Source: Jacaranda mimosifolia (lineage: Eukaryota; Streptophyta; Magnoliopsida; Lamiales; Bignoniaceae). Taken from it: a DNA stretch of 64,000 nt. This document shows, piece after piece, positions 48,601 to 60,688 of this stretch (its first letter is position 1; each line of letters begins with the position of its first letter). The DNA lies in the NCBI GenBank assembly GCA_018894105.1, contig CM032133.1, forward strand, positions 19,668,501-19,732,500. Reading direction: 5' to 3'. The notes beneath the pieces were generated by a model. The model searched no databases. It was given only the letters and a program-made list of their open reading frames with translations, and was not told the origin of the DNA. Made by a program: the position numbers and the translations under genes.

Positions 48601-49610
48601 AAACCCCTTCTCCAAACTTAAATTGTGTGTGCAAATGAAGAAATAAGGGGAAGAGAAAAGAAGACTCTTGTCCAACTTTGCTTATCACCAAGCAATGTAA
48701 TGTCATCCTGTGTGAGTTGGTGAGTCGAATAGGGTTGGAGTGAAGAAGTTTCACACCCTAACGAGCATGCCACGTTATGAAGCATCTCCATGCTCATCTC
48801 CAAGTAGGCATGAACCAAACAAATTGCTCCCTTAAACTAACATATCTGTACATGAATCGACTACATCATCTCTAGTATGGTAGGGTTCTTCTCCTATGGG
48901 GTTAGCTCAGCTTGTCTTCATTAGTTAGTGGTTCCTTAATCAATGCCGAAATAACGCTCTTGATGATCATATCATCCCAAGGTCCTTTTGTGGAACCACC
49001 ATCATTGTTGGTTCGTACTCTACTCATGTTGTGGCAAAAAGTCTCATAATCAAGTTGGGAACCAAATCAACTCTAGACTGGCGCGAGCTAAGGGCTCAAT
49101 CGTGTTAGAAATCATACGTCCAAGATTCATGTGTCCATTGGTCAGCATGAAGAAAGGTATCCTAAATCTATTCTTCATCAAAATGCTGATAAGAGAGGAT
49201 GGTAGTAGTTGAGTCTGGATGAAATTTTCTATATCTTGTACTTTTTTTTTCAAATCTTAGGTGGGAACTGAGATAGATAAATCATCTTTCATCTTTTCAG
49301 TTTAAGTGAAGAGACTTCATTTGATGGTTTCCATGAGAAACCATCCTTATAGTTGAAGAGCCAAAGTCTCCAAATGACACTAGCAAGCTATGATACACAT
49401 CAATAGCAGCACGGTCAAAGGACATAATTTTTTCCTCTTGCAACACGTCATGCTCCTCATGTTTCAAACATTTACATAGAATTCTAATACAATATTTTTC
49501 ACTATAGAGCAAGGATGCCTTGCGCTCAATTCTCTCATCTTTGCTATTCCATAATCCACATGAAATGTACCTAATACTCAACCACTTCCATGAAACCTCT
49601 TTCACAAATC
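48600..49610 (-). pseudogene. Degraded 'putative plant transposon protein' fragment (PF20167-like)
   Basis: Minus-strand fragments: IMSFDRAAIDVYHSLLVSFG (about 49380-49440), VQDIENFIQTQLLPSSLIS, RIPFFMLTNGHMNLGRMISN, then EPLARASLELIWFPTLIMRL (about 49050-49240). The order and hydrophobic pattern match the PF20167 domain of Athila-like elements, in which a start like ISFSPEAIN is followed by LLPTSHISD, an INVG-type stretch and FPSLITALC. A downstream piece (48618-48818: MSMEMLHNVACSLGCETSSL) may be its continuation. Stops and frameshifts throughout. The match is from memory and moderately secure. Confidence 0.45.
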
Positions 49611-49649
49611 CACTCTTTACACATCAAAATTGAAGAAAACAAATTATAG

Positions 49650-52190
49650 TTAAGAGTTGGAGTAGTGGTACGATATTTATGAGATCCCCATGACTATAAA
49701 TCCCCATGACTATCCCATGTGATTGTGACTTTTGCCTCATCATATTGTTCGTGTAATTTGAAATTAACTTAAATCAGTAAAAATTCCAATGAAATTAGCA
49801 AAAGAATGACATGTATATTGTTGAAAAGAATGATTATGTATCTGTACGTTGAGCATAACAAATCAATCAAGAAAGGAATGTGTAAAAACATATCCAAAAG
49901 TAAATGAATAGTGAAAAGACTTTCACGAGTAACTTACATTGACATTGATCAAGTCCATGTGAAAGCATAGCATGTACAAATTCAAACTAGTGCATTAATA
50001 GTTGGCGTCGTGAATATTCTAAAAAACTCAATTAAAAAAAAATTAGCAAAGCATAATTAATAAACATGGTGTATATTGGTCATAAGGTATAAAAAAAAAA
50101 ACTTAAAGATGTGCCTAAGGCCAAATGAAAACAAAAATAAGATGGTGCCTAGCATAACAATTTAGTATGATGAAGATATGCATTCATAATAATTAAGTAG
50201 GATATAGATACGTGTAACAATTTAGTAGGAGTAAAAAGAGTGTACTGGAGTGCCAAGTATTCATTCAGAATCAATTTTCAAAAAACTTAAGTCACAAACA
50301 TACAAAACAATGATATCTTCTCTTCCAAATAGAATATCTCTCCCAAACTTAAGTGGAGTCCAATTAAGGCAACTTCTCATGGCATCACAAAACTAAACAA
50401 AGCAGTTTGAAGCATAATTAAGCAATTTTTCATTGAGACAGTTCATCGAATTTATAGCATGCATCCAAGTTTCAAAATTAATATAGGCTAAAATAGTACA
50501 TTCCTATGCATTCACCCTACATATTTACAATCAAAAGGTTATATTAATTCATCAAATTTGCTCTCAAAGCAATCAAGCCCGAGAATTTCATTTATTCAAA
50601 TCATCTCCATTCCAAAAATTTATCTAATGTGCAATCGTAACGAAAAAAAATACAACATATTCATGCATTAATAATATATTAAAATACAAATATACATGCT
50701 AATTAGAAGCAACAATTTAAAGTTTTAGCAACTTACTTAAAATTTGACAAATGGGAGAAAAATTGAAGAATTCTTGATTTGAATCAGAGAAAATTATTCT
50801 AAATGCGTTAACATTCAATGAGCTTTGGAAGTGATATGGTGGAATAAAAGTGAAATTTTATGTGTAGAAGGTGTAGGTGATGAGAGGAAACTTGAGAGGA
50901 AGAGTATTTCAGTGAAGAGGGAAGATAAGTTTTCATTGGAAATTAAGCTTTAAAATTTCTTAATTATTTAATTTTTAATTTCCAACACTTAATAAATTTT
51001 ATGACCTCTTTATTATTTTCATTATATCATAATTTACATGTGTCTATTATAACTTGACCATCTTTATTTAATTCATTATGTGGCCAATTATTGTTGAGTT
51101 TATGATCAATTTGTAAGATTTTTATTACTAGCTATTATTTCTTTTAATGGTCAAATTATTTTACTATTTAAAAGGCCATCTTTTACTCATTTGACAAGAG
51201 AGAATTTTGTAAGTTTATATATTATCCCCACAAGACTTTTGTATTTTTGGCAACGTGACTATGGATTAGTTTTAGTCTCCTCGTAGTTGTGCACATGAGA
51301 TGATAAATTATTGTGAACTAATGGGGTTTTATTCAGTAGTCATGATCAACCGTTAATATCCACATGTAGGGATGTAATCATAGCTTTAGAACAACGACAT
51401 ATATCGTAACTCTCAATTGATCCAACTTCAATTTCCTCAATATTTTATGTTGTTTGGTTTATTGTTTATGCATTATAATTTTATAGTCTTATGTTTATGG
51501 TAATAACAACATTTTATTTATTCTATTTTTAGACTTAAAGCAAATCATATGATTGTCCAAAACAGTTTCTGAGTTTTTTAAGTTATTCAGGCATTGAGCA
51601 CGTAGTGCTGACCTGGATGATGCGACCTCAATGTAATTGAAGCTAAGCCTCAGTCCTATTGGGCCAGTGGCCTTGAGGTTGCAGCCTTAGCTTGGGTGTC
51701 TTGGTCGTGGACCTCTAGACTTGTTGCACTAATCATGTTGGGCTTTCCATTAGCTGCATTTTCAAGTTTTGTTGGATGCCAACCTATACACAACAAACCA
51801 ACTTCATTTTATTCCAAATCAACAAAAAGATAAATAAATAACCTACTCCTATATATACATATATATCCTGCAAAAGTAATAAAGAAAGAATGAAATAAAT
51901 GATTTTATAATTGAGTTACCTCTCAAAAAGCACTTAGTTTTATAGCCATAGTCCGATCTTCTTTTATTTTTCAAGGAGATGGATGCTCCTCGTGGACTTA
52001 TACATCCTCGCATAAATCAACCAAGAATGCAAACCTCCTATATGTGAATGATGCAATAGTATGGTATATGGAAATTTCACATCGCATCAAAATGTAAAAT
52101 GTGCTAAATTAATTAGCATAACGCTCATTGTCCATTCTATTACACTATTTCCAACTCAATATTGTGCATGCTTGTCTAATTGGTCTTTCA
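49650..52190. other. AT-rich DNA without recognisable genes
   Basis: No supported reading frames. Short TA and A runs only (for example 50089-50100). A moderately GC-richer patch at 51590-51790 contains GGCCTTGAGGTTGCAGCC but no frame. It probably belongs to the same decayed retroelement landscape. Confidence 0.4.
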
Positions 52191-52199
52191 TCTCCTTCC

Positions 52200-52780
52200 T
52201 CCATCCCTGAATCAATCTCTCTTGCTTACTGATAAGCTCAGTCTATACTTTCAACTCTTCTTCCATCGCACCAATCTTCTTTCATAGGGTTTCTGTTGAT
52301 CCTCTCGTTTCAAACCCATAAAAATAGAGCTTAAGCTTTTAATTGGCTGTCTTTATGAAGTCTCTCTAGCATGCCTCTCAACATCAATTTGATGATAAGG
52401 ATGGGGAGAACGCACAATTGCTTGAAGTTCTCTTGCAGGTAAGCAAGGTAACAAATTAAACAGCTTCCAAGGCCATCACATAGGAGATCATGTAGGAACT
52501 CCCTCCCCGATACAATAGTAGTACATGGATTTTGCTTTGCTTTCCTTCTTTTCTCGAACTGAAGCATCCACTCAGTTGATTCTCAAGATTCGTTAGCTCT
52601 AGTAGATTTGTCATGACCATGATGCATAATAACTCTAGTTCATCATGAAGCTCATCTATATATGCTATTTTCCTTGACTTCAAATTCTTGAAAAACGTTG
52701 GTACGTAGCTCAGTCTCAAGTGTTTCCTCACTCGATAGTTGGTGTGAGTTGTCTTCAGGTTCATCTATAACATAATTGGC
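52200..52780 (-). pseudogene. Degraded helical protein remnant
   Basis: Minus-strand fragments of 102 and 78 codons (52456-52764 and 52331-52567) with an upstream-to-downstream pattern ending in a helical, charged stretch near 52160-52280 (EEELKVXTELISKQERLIQG, then WRKEMKDQLDKHAQY). I do not recognise the family. Coiled-coil C-termini of this kind occur in the gag-like proteins of Athila-type elements. It lies next to the solo LTR, which interrupts the same minus-strand region. Confidence 0.3.
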
Positions 52781-52793
52781 TCATCATGGTAGA

Positions 52794-53877
52794 TGTCACA
52801 GGGGTAATTTTTCACATAAATTTTTCGCTCAAGTTTATGCGACCCTGTGCGGCCTAGACCCGCCAAGGGTCTAGTCAGCCTGTTTTGGCACCTCGTTTAG
52901 AGTAAGCATGCGAGTTAGGCAACATATGATCGAACAAGGCAACAAGATAAACATTCGAGCATGCAGCGGAATTAATCATAAGGGACACATGAATTACAGG
53001 AATCAATCCCAACCTTGTATTAACCCAACAATCGTAAATACACATGATGCCAATGCCTTCACACAATGTCTGCCCAAGACTAACTCGCTAACTCGTTTCT
53101 AACTTTGCCTAGGGCAGACTGTGAGGTCAAAGGCTTTTATACCGTCTAGTATAATTCGCTACAGTGGACATCCCCCCACTGCTAGGAAGCTAGCCTATCA
53201 ACAGCCAACAAGTGGCAAAGCTATGCTAATGCTGCCAGGTGTCCCGAGCAGTTGTGCCGAGCGGTTATCTGCAGTGTAGCCTGCTTGTGCCAACTGTTCC
53301 GAGCGGTTACCGAAAAAGTCTGCCACAACCGTCCCACTACTTTGATTCCCTCTCTGCCGAAAATCGTCTGCCAACATGCTCGTTCAACTGCCGCCCACAT
53401 CAGCATGAACTCGCCACGTCTTGCCAATGTGTTGCCAGACTGTCTGCCAGATCAGCCTGCCTCGCCAGCCTGTTGCCGCGCGCGCCCGTGCCCACTGTTC
53501 GCGCCAGCATGTTGCTTGTGCGCGCTGCTCCGCTCAGCTGCGCCCAAGTCTCGGTACCGATTCCATCCTTTGCGCATAGTTGCGCACCGTTCCATCAAAT
53601 GTTGCGCAAGTGTGCCCACTGTCCCGCTAAGTCCCTCGCGATTGTGCGCACTGTTCCGATCAAGTGTTGCACAAGTGTGCGCACGGCCCAGCCCCGCGCA
53701 CACACGCATCCGTCAGGGTCCGTTGGGTCTGTTTATGAACTCCGCCCCTTGGCGCACGGCACGCTGCCCGATCCTAGCGAACGCCCGTGGCCTGTTTTGT
53801 TTTTCCAACACACTGACCGGTCACCATCAAGCACCACCAAGCATGCATGATCAGACGCAACATTTTCGGGTCTAACA
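52794..53877 (-). mobile_element. GC-rich solo LTR with perfect GTAGA target duplication
   Basis: The segment begins TGTCACAGGGG and ends GGGTCTAACA on the plus strand, so it has TG...CA ends. It is flanked by GTAGA at 52789-52793 and 53878-53882, an exact 5-base duplication. There is no internal region, so this is a solo LTR left by LTR-LTR recombination. In the minus orientation the ends (TGTTAGACCC ... TGTGACA) resemble those of the Tekay-like elements A and B, which sets the strand. The right two thirds (53220-53870) are far richer in GC than anything else in the window, with repeated TGCGCACTGTTCC-type words. The overlapping open frames of about 200 codons there (53239-53875) are low-complexity Cys/Pro/Ala/Arg shadows. 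Confidence 0.88.
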
Positions 53878-53882
53878 GTAGA

Positions 53883-54173
53883 CCACATGTTTGGCAAGAG
53901 AGAGGCTCAGCTCCTTGCTCTTCTTTGCACTCCATATTTTAATTTTTGAAAAACTCCCCTAGTTGGCTTACTTGATGCACAACACCTTGAAGTCCATTAT
54001 GCATCCGGAAAAGATATATATATATGCCACGATCTCTTCCACTCTAGTGTTATTCTTTCCAATGCACTCCCTCATGTTGCAAGTGAAATTGCCTATTAGT
54101 TTTCCCATTCAAGACTCTTGAGTATAATTATTAAATGGCTCCTACAAATTTGGCCTAAAGTCTCCACAACATA
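53883..54173 (-). pseudogene. Short retroelement protein remnant upstream of the solo LTR
   Basis: The minus strand encodes MHNGLQGVVHQVSQLGEFFK at about 53943-54003, followed by a Cys/Leu-rich stretch. It may belong to the same broken frame as 52200-52780, split by the solo LTR. The family is not identified. A TA run lies at 54015-54026. Confidence 0.3.
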
Positions 54174-54183
54174 GCTAGAACTA

Positions 54184-55127
54184 TAGGGTGGCAAATGGGT
54201 GGGTTGGGTTGGATCTTTATGGATTGGGTTTAAAATGGATATATATTTATAGGTTCAAAATGGGTTGGGTTGAATCGGGTTGGACTAGGTTTGGACGGGT
54301 CCAAAAAAAAAAATCATAATTTTTTGCTAAATGTATTACTATATTATTTTGTTAAATTATGATTTTACGTATGTTAATTAATTATTATTAACAAAAAGAA
54401 GATAATAAACAAAGTGGAAATCATAGTGATTTAAAACTCTTTAATTGCAATTACAAAATGCAAATGCAACATTCAATTGACATGATTTATATATTAAAAA
54501 CTTTAGCATAAGTAAAAAAGAATTCTTAATTCTTATTAATTATTTAGTAATTCTCATTTGCTCCATTATAGTCTAACTCTCTTTTCAGTTGAAATTTTAC
54601 TCTATTATAATCTGACTCTCATTTCAATTAAATTTCATATATAAAAAAAGGTACTTTTAAATACAAATTTTGAAAATTTCATAATAAACCTCCACCTCTA
54701 TTTCCTTAAGATGATCTTATTTTCAAAAAAAGAAAAAAAAGTGTGACCTTACTGATATCTGTATCTATACTATAAATTATGACATATAATTGAAGTAATT
54801 CTAACTCAAATTATATATAAAAATTATAGTTACTTATATAAATTCTTATTGAGATTTTAATAATTAAATAAGAATATAATAATGAAAGAGTATGTTAATT
54901 TTGGATGGATCTTTTTCTTTTTCTTTTTTTTTTTTAATCAAATTTTGGGTGAAATTGACTTGGACTATTTACAACTCATTTTCGACCCATTTCACACACA
55001 TTTGAACTTATAATCCACTTGAACCCAACCCAACCCATATTAAAACCATTAGAACCCAACCCAACCCAACCCAAAACTAAATGAATTGGACTGGAATTAT
55101 AGTTTAAAACCCAATTTGCCACCCCTA
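54184..55127. mobile_element. Short non-autonomous hAT element related to the 24.7-kb hAT
   Basis: The ends TAGGGTGGCAAATGGGT and, on the complement of the right side, TAGGGGTGGCAAATTGGGT pair, with one gap. The flanks GCTAGAAC (54174-54181) and GCTAGAAG (55128-55135) are an 8-base duplication with one change. AACCC/GGGTT repeats fill both ends. The TAGGGTGGCAA end and the repeats match 24720-28817. The AT-rich interior codes for nothing. It is 944 bases and presumably depended on transposase from relatives of the larger element. Confidence 0.82.
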
Positions 55128-55135
55128 GCTAGAAG

Positions 55136-55855
55136 GATCAAATTGTTCATATTCGTCACAATTTCATGGGCTAATAAAACAAGGCGGCCTTCCCTTAGTT
55201 GATGTGTTGCATCTCCAAGTAGCCTCAATTTTATGCGTATCGAATACCTTTTAAACTTTAAATTTAATTATCTGATGTGATAGAAATAGATTATTATGCA
55301 TGTTTTGAAATTATCCGATGAAATTAAAATTTGTACTGTGATTTTTGATAAATAAAATATGAGATTTTAGTTGTAAAAAATAAATTAGTTGTATTAAAAT
55401 AAAATTAAAAATAAATTAATAAGCAATGAGTATTTTTTTTAATTTAATTAAAAGACTCAAAATTCTAAGAATTTATAATTTGGTCAAAATTGCACAACTT
55501 TGGTCAACAAAATGCTATTTATAATAGTATAGATACTTAAAATAAAATATATAAATTTGTAAATTTGGTAGTTAGTAATATATATCTAGATCTTTACTTT
55601 ATCTATAGCATTCTTTTTACAGTATATCATAACTAAATATATATGAGTGGTAGTTTAAAACAAAAAGAAATAGTGACACTAGTTAAATGCCTTTGAAGTT
55701 AGTTATATTAATATTTTTAACAAAATGCCACTATTTTATTTATTATTTATTAATAAAATTCCACTAAGTATTATATAATAATGATATTTTTTTTATAACT
55801 ATCACTATATTATTTTAATGTGTTATTACACTGTAAAATACCACTGGGTGTGCAC
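55136..55855. other. AT-rich intergenic DNA
   Basis: No gene, repeat border or long frame seen. Confidence 0.5.
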
Positions 55856-55858
55856 TAA

Positions 55859-56225
55859 GAGGGTATTTGGGTGAGCTTATAAGCTCATCATAATATTTTA
55901 TAAGATATTTGAGAGCTTATATGATGTCAAAAAATAGTTGATAAATTTTTTTGGAAAGGAGCGTATAAGCTTCCAAAATAAGATTTTAGGAGTTTGTAAG
56001 CTCTTTTTAAAGAAATAAGGGATTTCTAACTTATTTTAAAGATTTTAACAATCTTTTTTAATTTTAATTATATTAATTACAAAATTATTCTTACAACATC
56101 TTATTTTATCCAAACATTTAAGAACTTATATTTAAAGAAAGATATAATATCTTATAAGTTTAAAAACATCTTATAAGATGTAGGAACTAATAAATTTTTT
56201 TAAATGAGTTTAGCCAAACACCATC
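55859..56225. mobile_element. TAA-flanked MITE
   Basis: The left end GAGGGTATTTGGGTGAGCTT pairs imperfectly with the complement of the right end, GATGGTGTTTGGCTAAACTC. TAA lies directly outside both ends (55856-55858 and 56226-56228). The 367-base interior is full of imperfect CTTATAAG palindromes. Tourist-like by its ends. Confidence 0.7.
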
Positions 56226-56228
56226 TAA

Positions 56229-56880
56229 ATACTTGACAACATTTTTTTTCCAAATGATGTTGTAAAAAAATATGTGAATTTTTCTTTTAAAAAATAATGG
56301 CACTAATTAAACTCCTTCCAAATACATTTTTATGTTGACATTTTCTATCAAATATTACTATTTCACTTATCATTACTCTAAATACTAGATTGTAATCGTA
56401 CTTTTGTAAAATGACACCATTATAACTAAATATTAATGATTATTTTCTAAAAGAATTAGGGGTATTAGTTAAACACCTTTGAAATACATTCATGTTGACA
56501 TTTTTAATGAAATATGCTATATATTTTATTTATTATTTAATAATCAAATATTACGTACTAAACATCACATCATAACAACATTAATCTTTTACAGCTGTGT
56601 CACTTAATTACGTTGTTGCACACACTCATCTACACTTTTGCCGTCCTCCATAACAGAAATATTGAGAATTCCTATAACGCATATGTTTCCTGTCAGCACC
56701 TTAATTTGTCCAACTATTGTTAGGAGCAGCATTATATAAACAGCCTTTGCTTTCCCTTCCTCACAACAAACTTAAGTACTAAACCGAGAAAATCAGTGGC
56801 AGGTTCACATTTCACGAGTGCTTTTTTCAAGTCCACTATTCCAATCGTTAATGTTCATATGGGAAATCATTCTTGAGTTG
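56229..56880. other. Intergenic DNA with a promoter-like patch
   Basis: AT-rich. Around 56730-56800 the sequence AGCATTATATAAACAGCC and a following CT-rich stretch look like a TATA box and leader on the plus strand, but the sequence downstream is a LINE fragment, not a host gene. Possibly a gene promoter that has lost its gene. Confidence 0.3.
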
Positions 56881-56889
56881 AGTGTTTCA

Positions 56890-57518
56890 AATAGCAAATA
56901 ATGGGTGTACCAAAAGTCATTATTATCAAAGATTATTGTATGTTATACCAAAAGGCATAATTACATGTTTATCTCGGCTCGAAGGTTACCTCCCAAGGTC
57001 AAAAAATTTTCATGGCTCTTGTCTTTTAATGTCCTTCCGACTTGTGATAATCTTGCTAAGCGGGGAATTTTCACAAATGGAGCTTGTTATTTATGTAGTA
57101 GTGATATGGAAACATCCTTACATCTTTTCTTTACTTGTGATTTTTCTAGATAGCTTTGGGCTTCATCGAATATAGCGCATGAGGTGTTTCATCAGTTGGG
57201 GGATACTGTGGAGAGTTGTCTCCGTTCAGCTTTCCATATTTTTGATACATACCTCTTTGATCTCATGCTTGTGTGCTGTTGGGCCATTTGGAATCAGCGA
57301 AATCTGGTGTTTTTTGGCAAGCGACAACAATCTACCTTGGAGACCTTGCAGTTTGCCTCTCAATTTTTGGCTAACTTCTCAGATGCTTGTTCTAACTTAT
57401 TTTAGGCCAATTTTTTTATGATGTTATTATTGTGATGCTCTCTTGACATTGTATTTTCATGGTTTTGTCATTTATAAAATATCATCACTTTTATCATAAA
57501 AAAAGAAAAAAGGCAAAA
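56890..57518 (+). mobile_element. LINE 3' end (5'-truncated non-LTR retrotransposon)
   Basis: Contains the C-terminal end of a LINE ORF2, a short 3' UTR (57406-57498) and an A-rich tail (57499-57518). The 5' end is truncated near 56890, as usual for LINE copies. I could not identify target duplications. Confidence 0.75.
56905..57405 (+). pseudogene. LINE ORF2 C-terminus with zf-RVT zinc-binding domain
   Basis: Reverse-transcriptase zinc-binding domain (PF13966 type): PPKVKKFSWLLSFNVLPTCD, LAKRGIFTNGACYLCSSDME, SLHLFFTCDFSR. The CysX2Cys...HisX4Cys ligands are all present. One in-frame TAG at 57151-57153 separates it from the rest (LWASSNIAHEVFHQLGDTVE, then CCWAIWNQRNLVFFGKR), which ends at TAG 57403-57405. 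The reading frame is otherwise continuous. Endonuclease and polymerase parts are absent by truncation. Confidence 0.85.
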
Positions 57519-57870
57519 AAATCTAACTTATCCCAAAAGCTAACTAAAGATGTGAAATTATCCATGACCATATATAGAAACTATTACTCATATACTCAAT
57601 CAATGTGGGAATCTAATACACTCCATGCACATGCCCATGAACGAACATTTGAAGCATAAAATAGTATGAAATGAGTGGTCCAACAACATTGAGTAGCCTA
57701 ATATCAAGGGAATGGGTGGTTGACCTTGAGCCTAACTCATTCCAAAAGCTAATTAACTCAAGAGGTAAAGATTGTTCAAAACTATATATAAAGACAACTA
57801 CTTATATGCTCGACCGCAGTGGGAATCTAACAATTACGAAGCTATTATATTGCAGTGGAAAGATGGGAAC
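57519..57870. repeat. Dispersed repeat, two tandem modules; third copy at 63770-64000
   Basis: Modules near 57519-57625 and 57720-57835 share CCAAAAGCTAAYTAA, TATATAKAAASACTAYTACT and GTGGGAATCTAA. The linking part (GAGCCTAACTCA, ATGAACGAACATTTGAAGCAT) recurs at 63820-63960. Similar CCTAACTCAnnCCAAAAGCTA / GTGGGA sequences are common in eudicot genomes as a dispersed repeat or LTR fragment. I cannot assign the class. Confidence 0.5.
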
Positions 57871-57993
57871 TTGAGCCACTGCCAATTATATCCACAAGCT
57901 AATTAATTCAAGAACAAAGAAAAGCTGATATGTTAAGAGTGCTACTTTCCTGTTTTAAGCTGTTGCTACTTGCTAATTAAGTTTGATGGCAGA

Positions 57994-58164
57994 GTTTAGG
58001 GGCCGAAGCTAACTAAGTTTTGGGCAGGATCACTTTCTTGTGATTCTAGCAGGGGTGATGTGGGAATCAAAGAACCTCAATTGCATCAACCTTAGCCCTA
58101 GATCAGTAGTGGGTTCGAGACCGCGAGGATACTCAAATTACATTGGGCCGATTTCCACCCAAAA

Positions 58165-58194
<30 letters not shown>
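57994..58194 (+). mobile_element. SINE with box B, poly-A tail and 13-base target duplication
   Basis: GTTTGATGGCAGA occurs exactly on both sides (57981-57993 and 58195-58207), enclosing about 200 bases that end in a run of about 24 A followed by GGGG. At 58112-58122 the sequence GGTTCGAGACC is a good RNA polymerase III box B of tRNA type. Box A is not clear; TTAGCCCTAGATCAG about 20 bases upstream is a weak candidate and too near. SINEs are non-coding and copied by LINE enzymes, consistent with the long duplication and A tail. The G run after the tail is unusual. Confidence 0.8.
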
Positions 58195-58195
<1 letters not shown>

Positions 58196-58207
58196 TTTGA
58201 TGGCAGA

Positions 58208-60104
58208 AAACCGGGTCCATTATCGTTTCCCCTCTAGGAAATTTTCTTGATTACCACTCTGTTAATTTGCTGTCCAGTTCAGTTTGGAGTCATTTTCCAC
58301 ATTAATTTGCTCATCACATGTCATTAACAGTACTATAAATTTGTTGGTTATAATACGTGCATGCGGTATTAGGTGCGTCATAGGAAATCAGCCAATTTGT
58401 TTATTTTTACACAACTCATTCATTCACTTTAATATTTCAAATGAGCAGAATGAAATTTTTATCCTTCATGTTTTAATAATTTTTTTAATATAAGGTAAAG
58501 TCTACAAGACATCTTTCAAATATTGTATTTTACTGGAAAACCACATTTTGTATTATGAATTAATTTATGTTTAAGAAAATCTTTTATCTCTATATGTAAT
58601 TGATATTTACCATTTATTATTAATCATTTACTTATACAGTATGATAAATACTTATAAAACGAAATAATTGATATGACCGTCTTTATTGTCATGATTTTTT
58701 TTAATTATAAAAATTCATAAGTCAAACATTAAATTTTATACTTATATGTGTGAGTACGAGTGAATTGACAAATTAGCCAGACGGGAAGTAAAATGCTGTT
58801 GTGCACTTATAGCGATCAAATTGTGCCAAGTACAATAAAAGGCTACATCAATATATCAGTCACGTTAAGTCGTTGGTGGTTGAAGGGTTGACACACCTTC
58901 TGTCTATTAATAAGCATAATCGCCAGTGTTGGCCTCTGATTCTTGACCAATTTGTGTTCACACGTCCAAAGTAGCGAATATGGAAAATGATAGTTCAAAC
59001 TTAATTTGGATAAATTCAAATTAATTATATAATAAATAAGTGTACATATTTATCCTAGTTAATTTTATACATTAAGAGCATGTTTATTTTATAAGGTATG
59101 TCAAATACATTATTATATTTGAATTAATCAAATGTCGTTTTGAAATGATGAAAATCAATATTAATACAAATACAGTTTGATACGAAATCATAAAAATACT
59201 AAATAGATAAATACAAACTAAAAGTTATTATATAAAAATTAAGAATTTGGGCCTCTTTTAAATTTCACTCAAAAACTATATTATCCCTCAATTTTTAATT
59301 GAATTATCAAAACTATCTTTATTTCTTAATATATCCTATATATAATTTCTATATTTTAAACAATCTTATAATTTATCCTATAATTTGTATATTTTCAACT
59401 ATCTTACATCATAAAATTAATTAATAATTAGTTAGCCAACATAACTTCCTTTATTTATATCGAACAAAATATGCATAATCTAAAAAACTGTTTACTAATA
59501 ATTGTCATAAGGTTGATTGGATGAAATCAAATTGGATCTAGCTGGCTAGGCTAAATATACCAATATTTTCTCTTATATAAACGCCTAAATAAATTGAAGT
59601 AATTCATGAATTTTGATTACCAGTAAGCAATAAGCGACAGTTGTCCGACCTAACCCTATCAAGGCGTAATAAAAAATTTTATTTGGCAATTAAAGATGGA
59701 AAACAACTTGTCGCATTACTTGTACCTATAAGTTGATGACAAATTATGGTTGCTTGATAGGCATTTATTTGATCATCTTTGCGAACAATCTGGAGCCCAC
59801 TTGGGCTGGATTCATTAAGTGGGATTAATGCTTAATTTAAACCGCAAAACCTATCCAAGTAGCCATAGTTGATTACAACAATAGTCAATCTCCTTCAGTT
59901 TCAGTATACAACCACCACTATTAATTTGATTTATTTGTTAAACTACTGTTTATCACTTTTCCAAAACATCAATATATATATAGATTTAATTTATTGAATC
60001 TTTTTTTTTTTTTTTCACTTTGAGCGCACTAATTTTTCTAAATGAATAATATAGTAATTTATTGATTTTACATTATATGTAATTAGTTTGAGAAAAACCT
60101 TTAC
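58208..60104. other. AT-rich intergenic DNA
   Basis: No supported gene. The frame at 58284-58493 has no recognisable content. T-rich run at 60001-60015. Confidence 0.5.
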
Positions 60105-60246
60105 CATGGACGGACCCAAGAGGGACACGGGCAATTATGCATAAAATTAAAATTAATGATCAAATTTTTACTTTTTTTTTTTTTTAATTTTCTAAAATTC
60201 AAAAGAAATTTTTAGTTACCTATTCACAATTAAATAATTAAGTTGT

Positions 60247-60295
60247 TAGTTTAATGGCATTATCTTCACATATACGAGATCGAGAGTTCGAACAT
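60247..60295 (+). other. Possible tRNA-type promoter pair (SINE head?)
   Basis: TAGTTTAATGG (60247-60257) fits a box A consensus and AGTTCGAACAT (60285-60295) is a partial box B, 38 bases apart as in tRNA-derived SINEs. It lies inside the hAT derivative. There is no A tail or duplication, so it could be a fragment or chance. Confidence 0.3.
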
Positions 60296-60688
60296 TAACG
60301 AATCCTTTAATTAATCTTGTGTATAATTAAATATAAAAACAAAAGTTAAGGCAGTAAGATAATTAGGTCAATTCTATTTTACTTATTTGAAAAAAAAAAT
60401 TACTGTATTTTAGCCAAAGAAAATCTTAAGGAACTTGTAAGACAACCAAAATATCTCTTTTTTTTACGTCAACAAAAATTAAGATAAAAAGACAAAAATT
60501 ATCTTTCGAAAGTTACAACTGAGAGAAAACTTCCACTATAAATATTGCCAAAAATAAGCTCAAAGAACTTTAAAGGACTTGCAAAACAATTAGAATATTT
60601 CTTTTTTGACTTCAACTAGATTAAGACAAAAAGATAAAGATAAGTGAATATTTAGCAAAATATTGATTTTTTTCTTTGTTTTTTGATA

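Noticed and set aside
53239..53875. Two overlapping plus-strand frames of about 200 codons
   Set aside because: They lie wholly inside the solo LTR defined by its ends and GTAGA duplication, overlap in different frames, and are low-complexity Cys/Pro/Arg. High GC alone explains the lack of stops.
59070..59260. Possible MITE starting TAAGAGCATGTTTATTTTATAAGG
   Set aside because: No matching right end or TAA duplication found.
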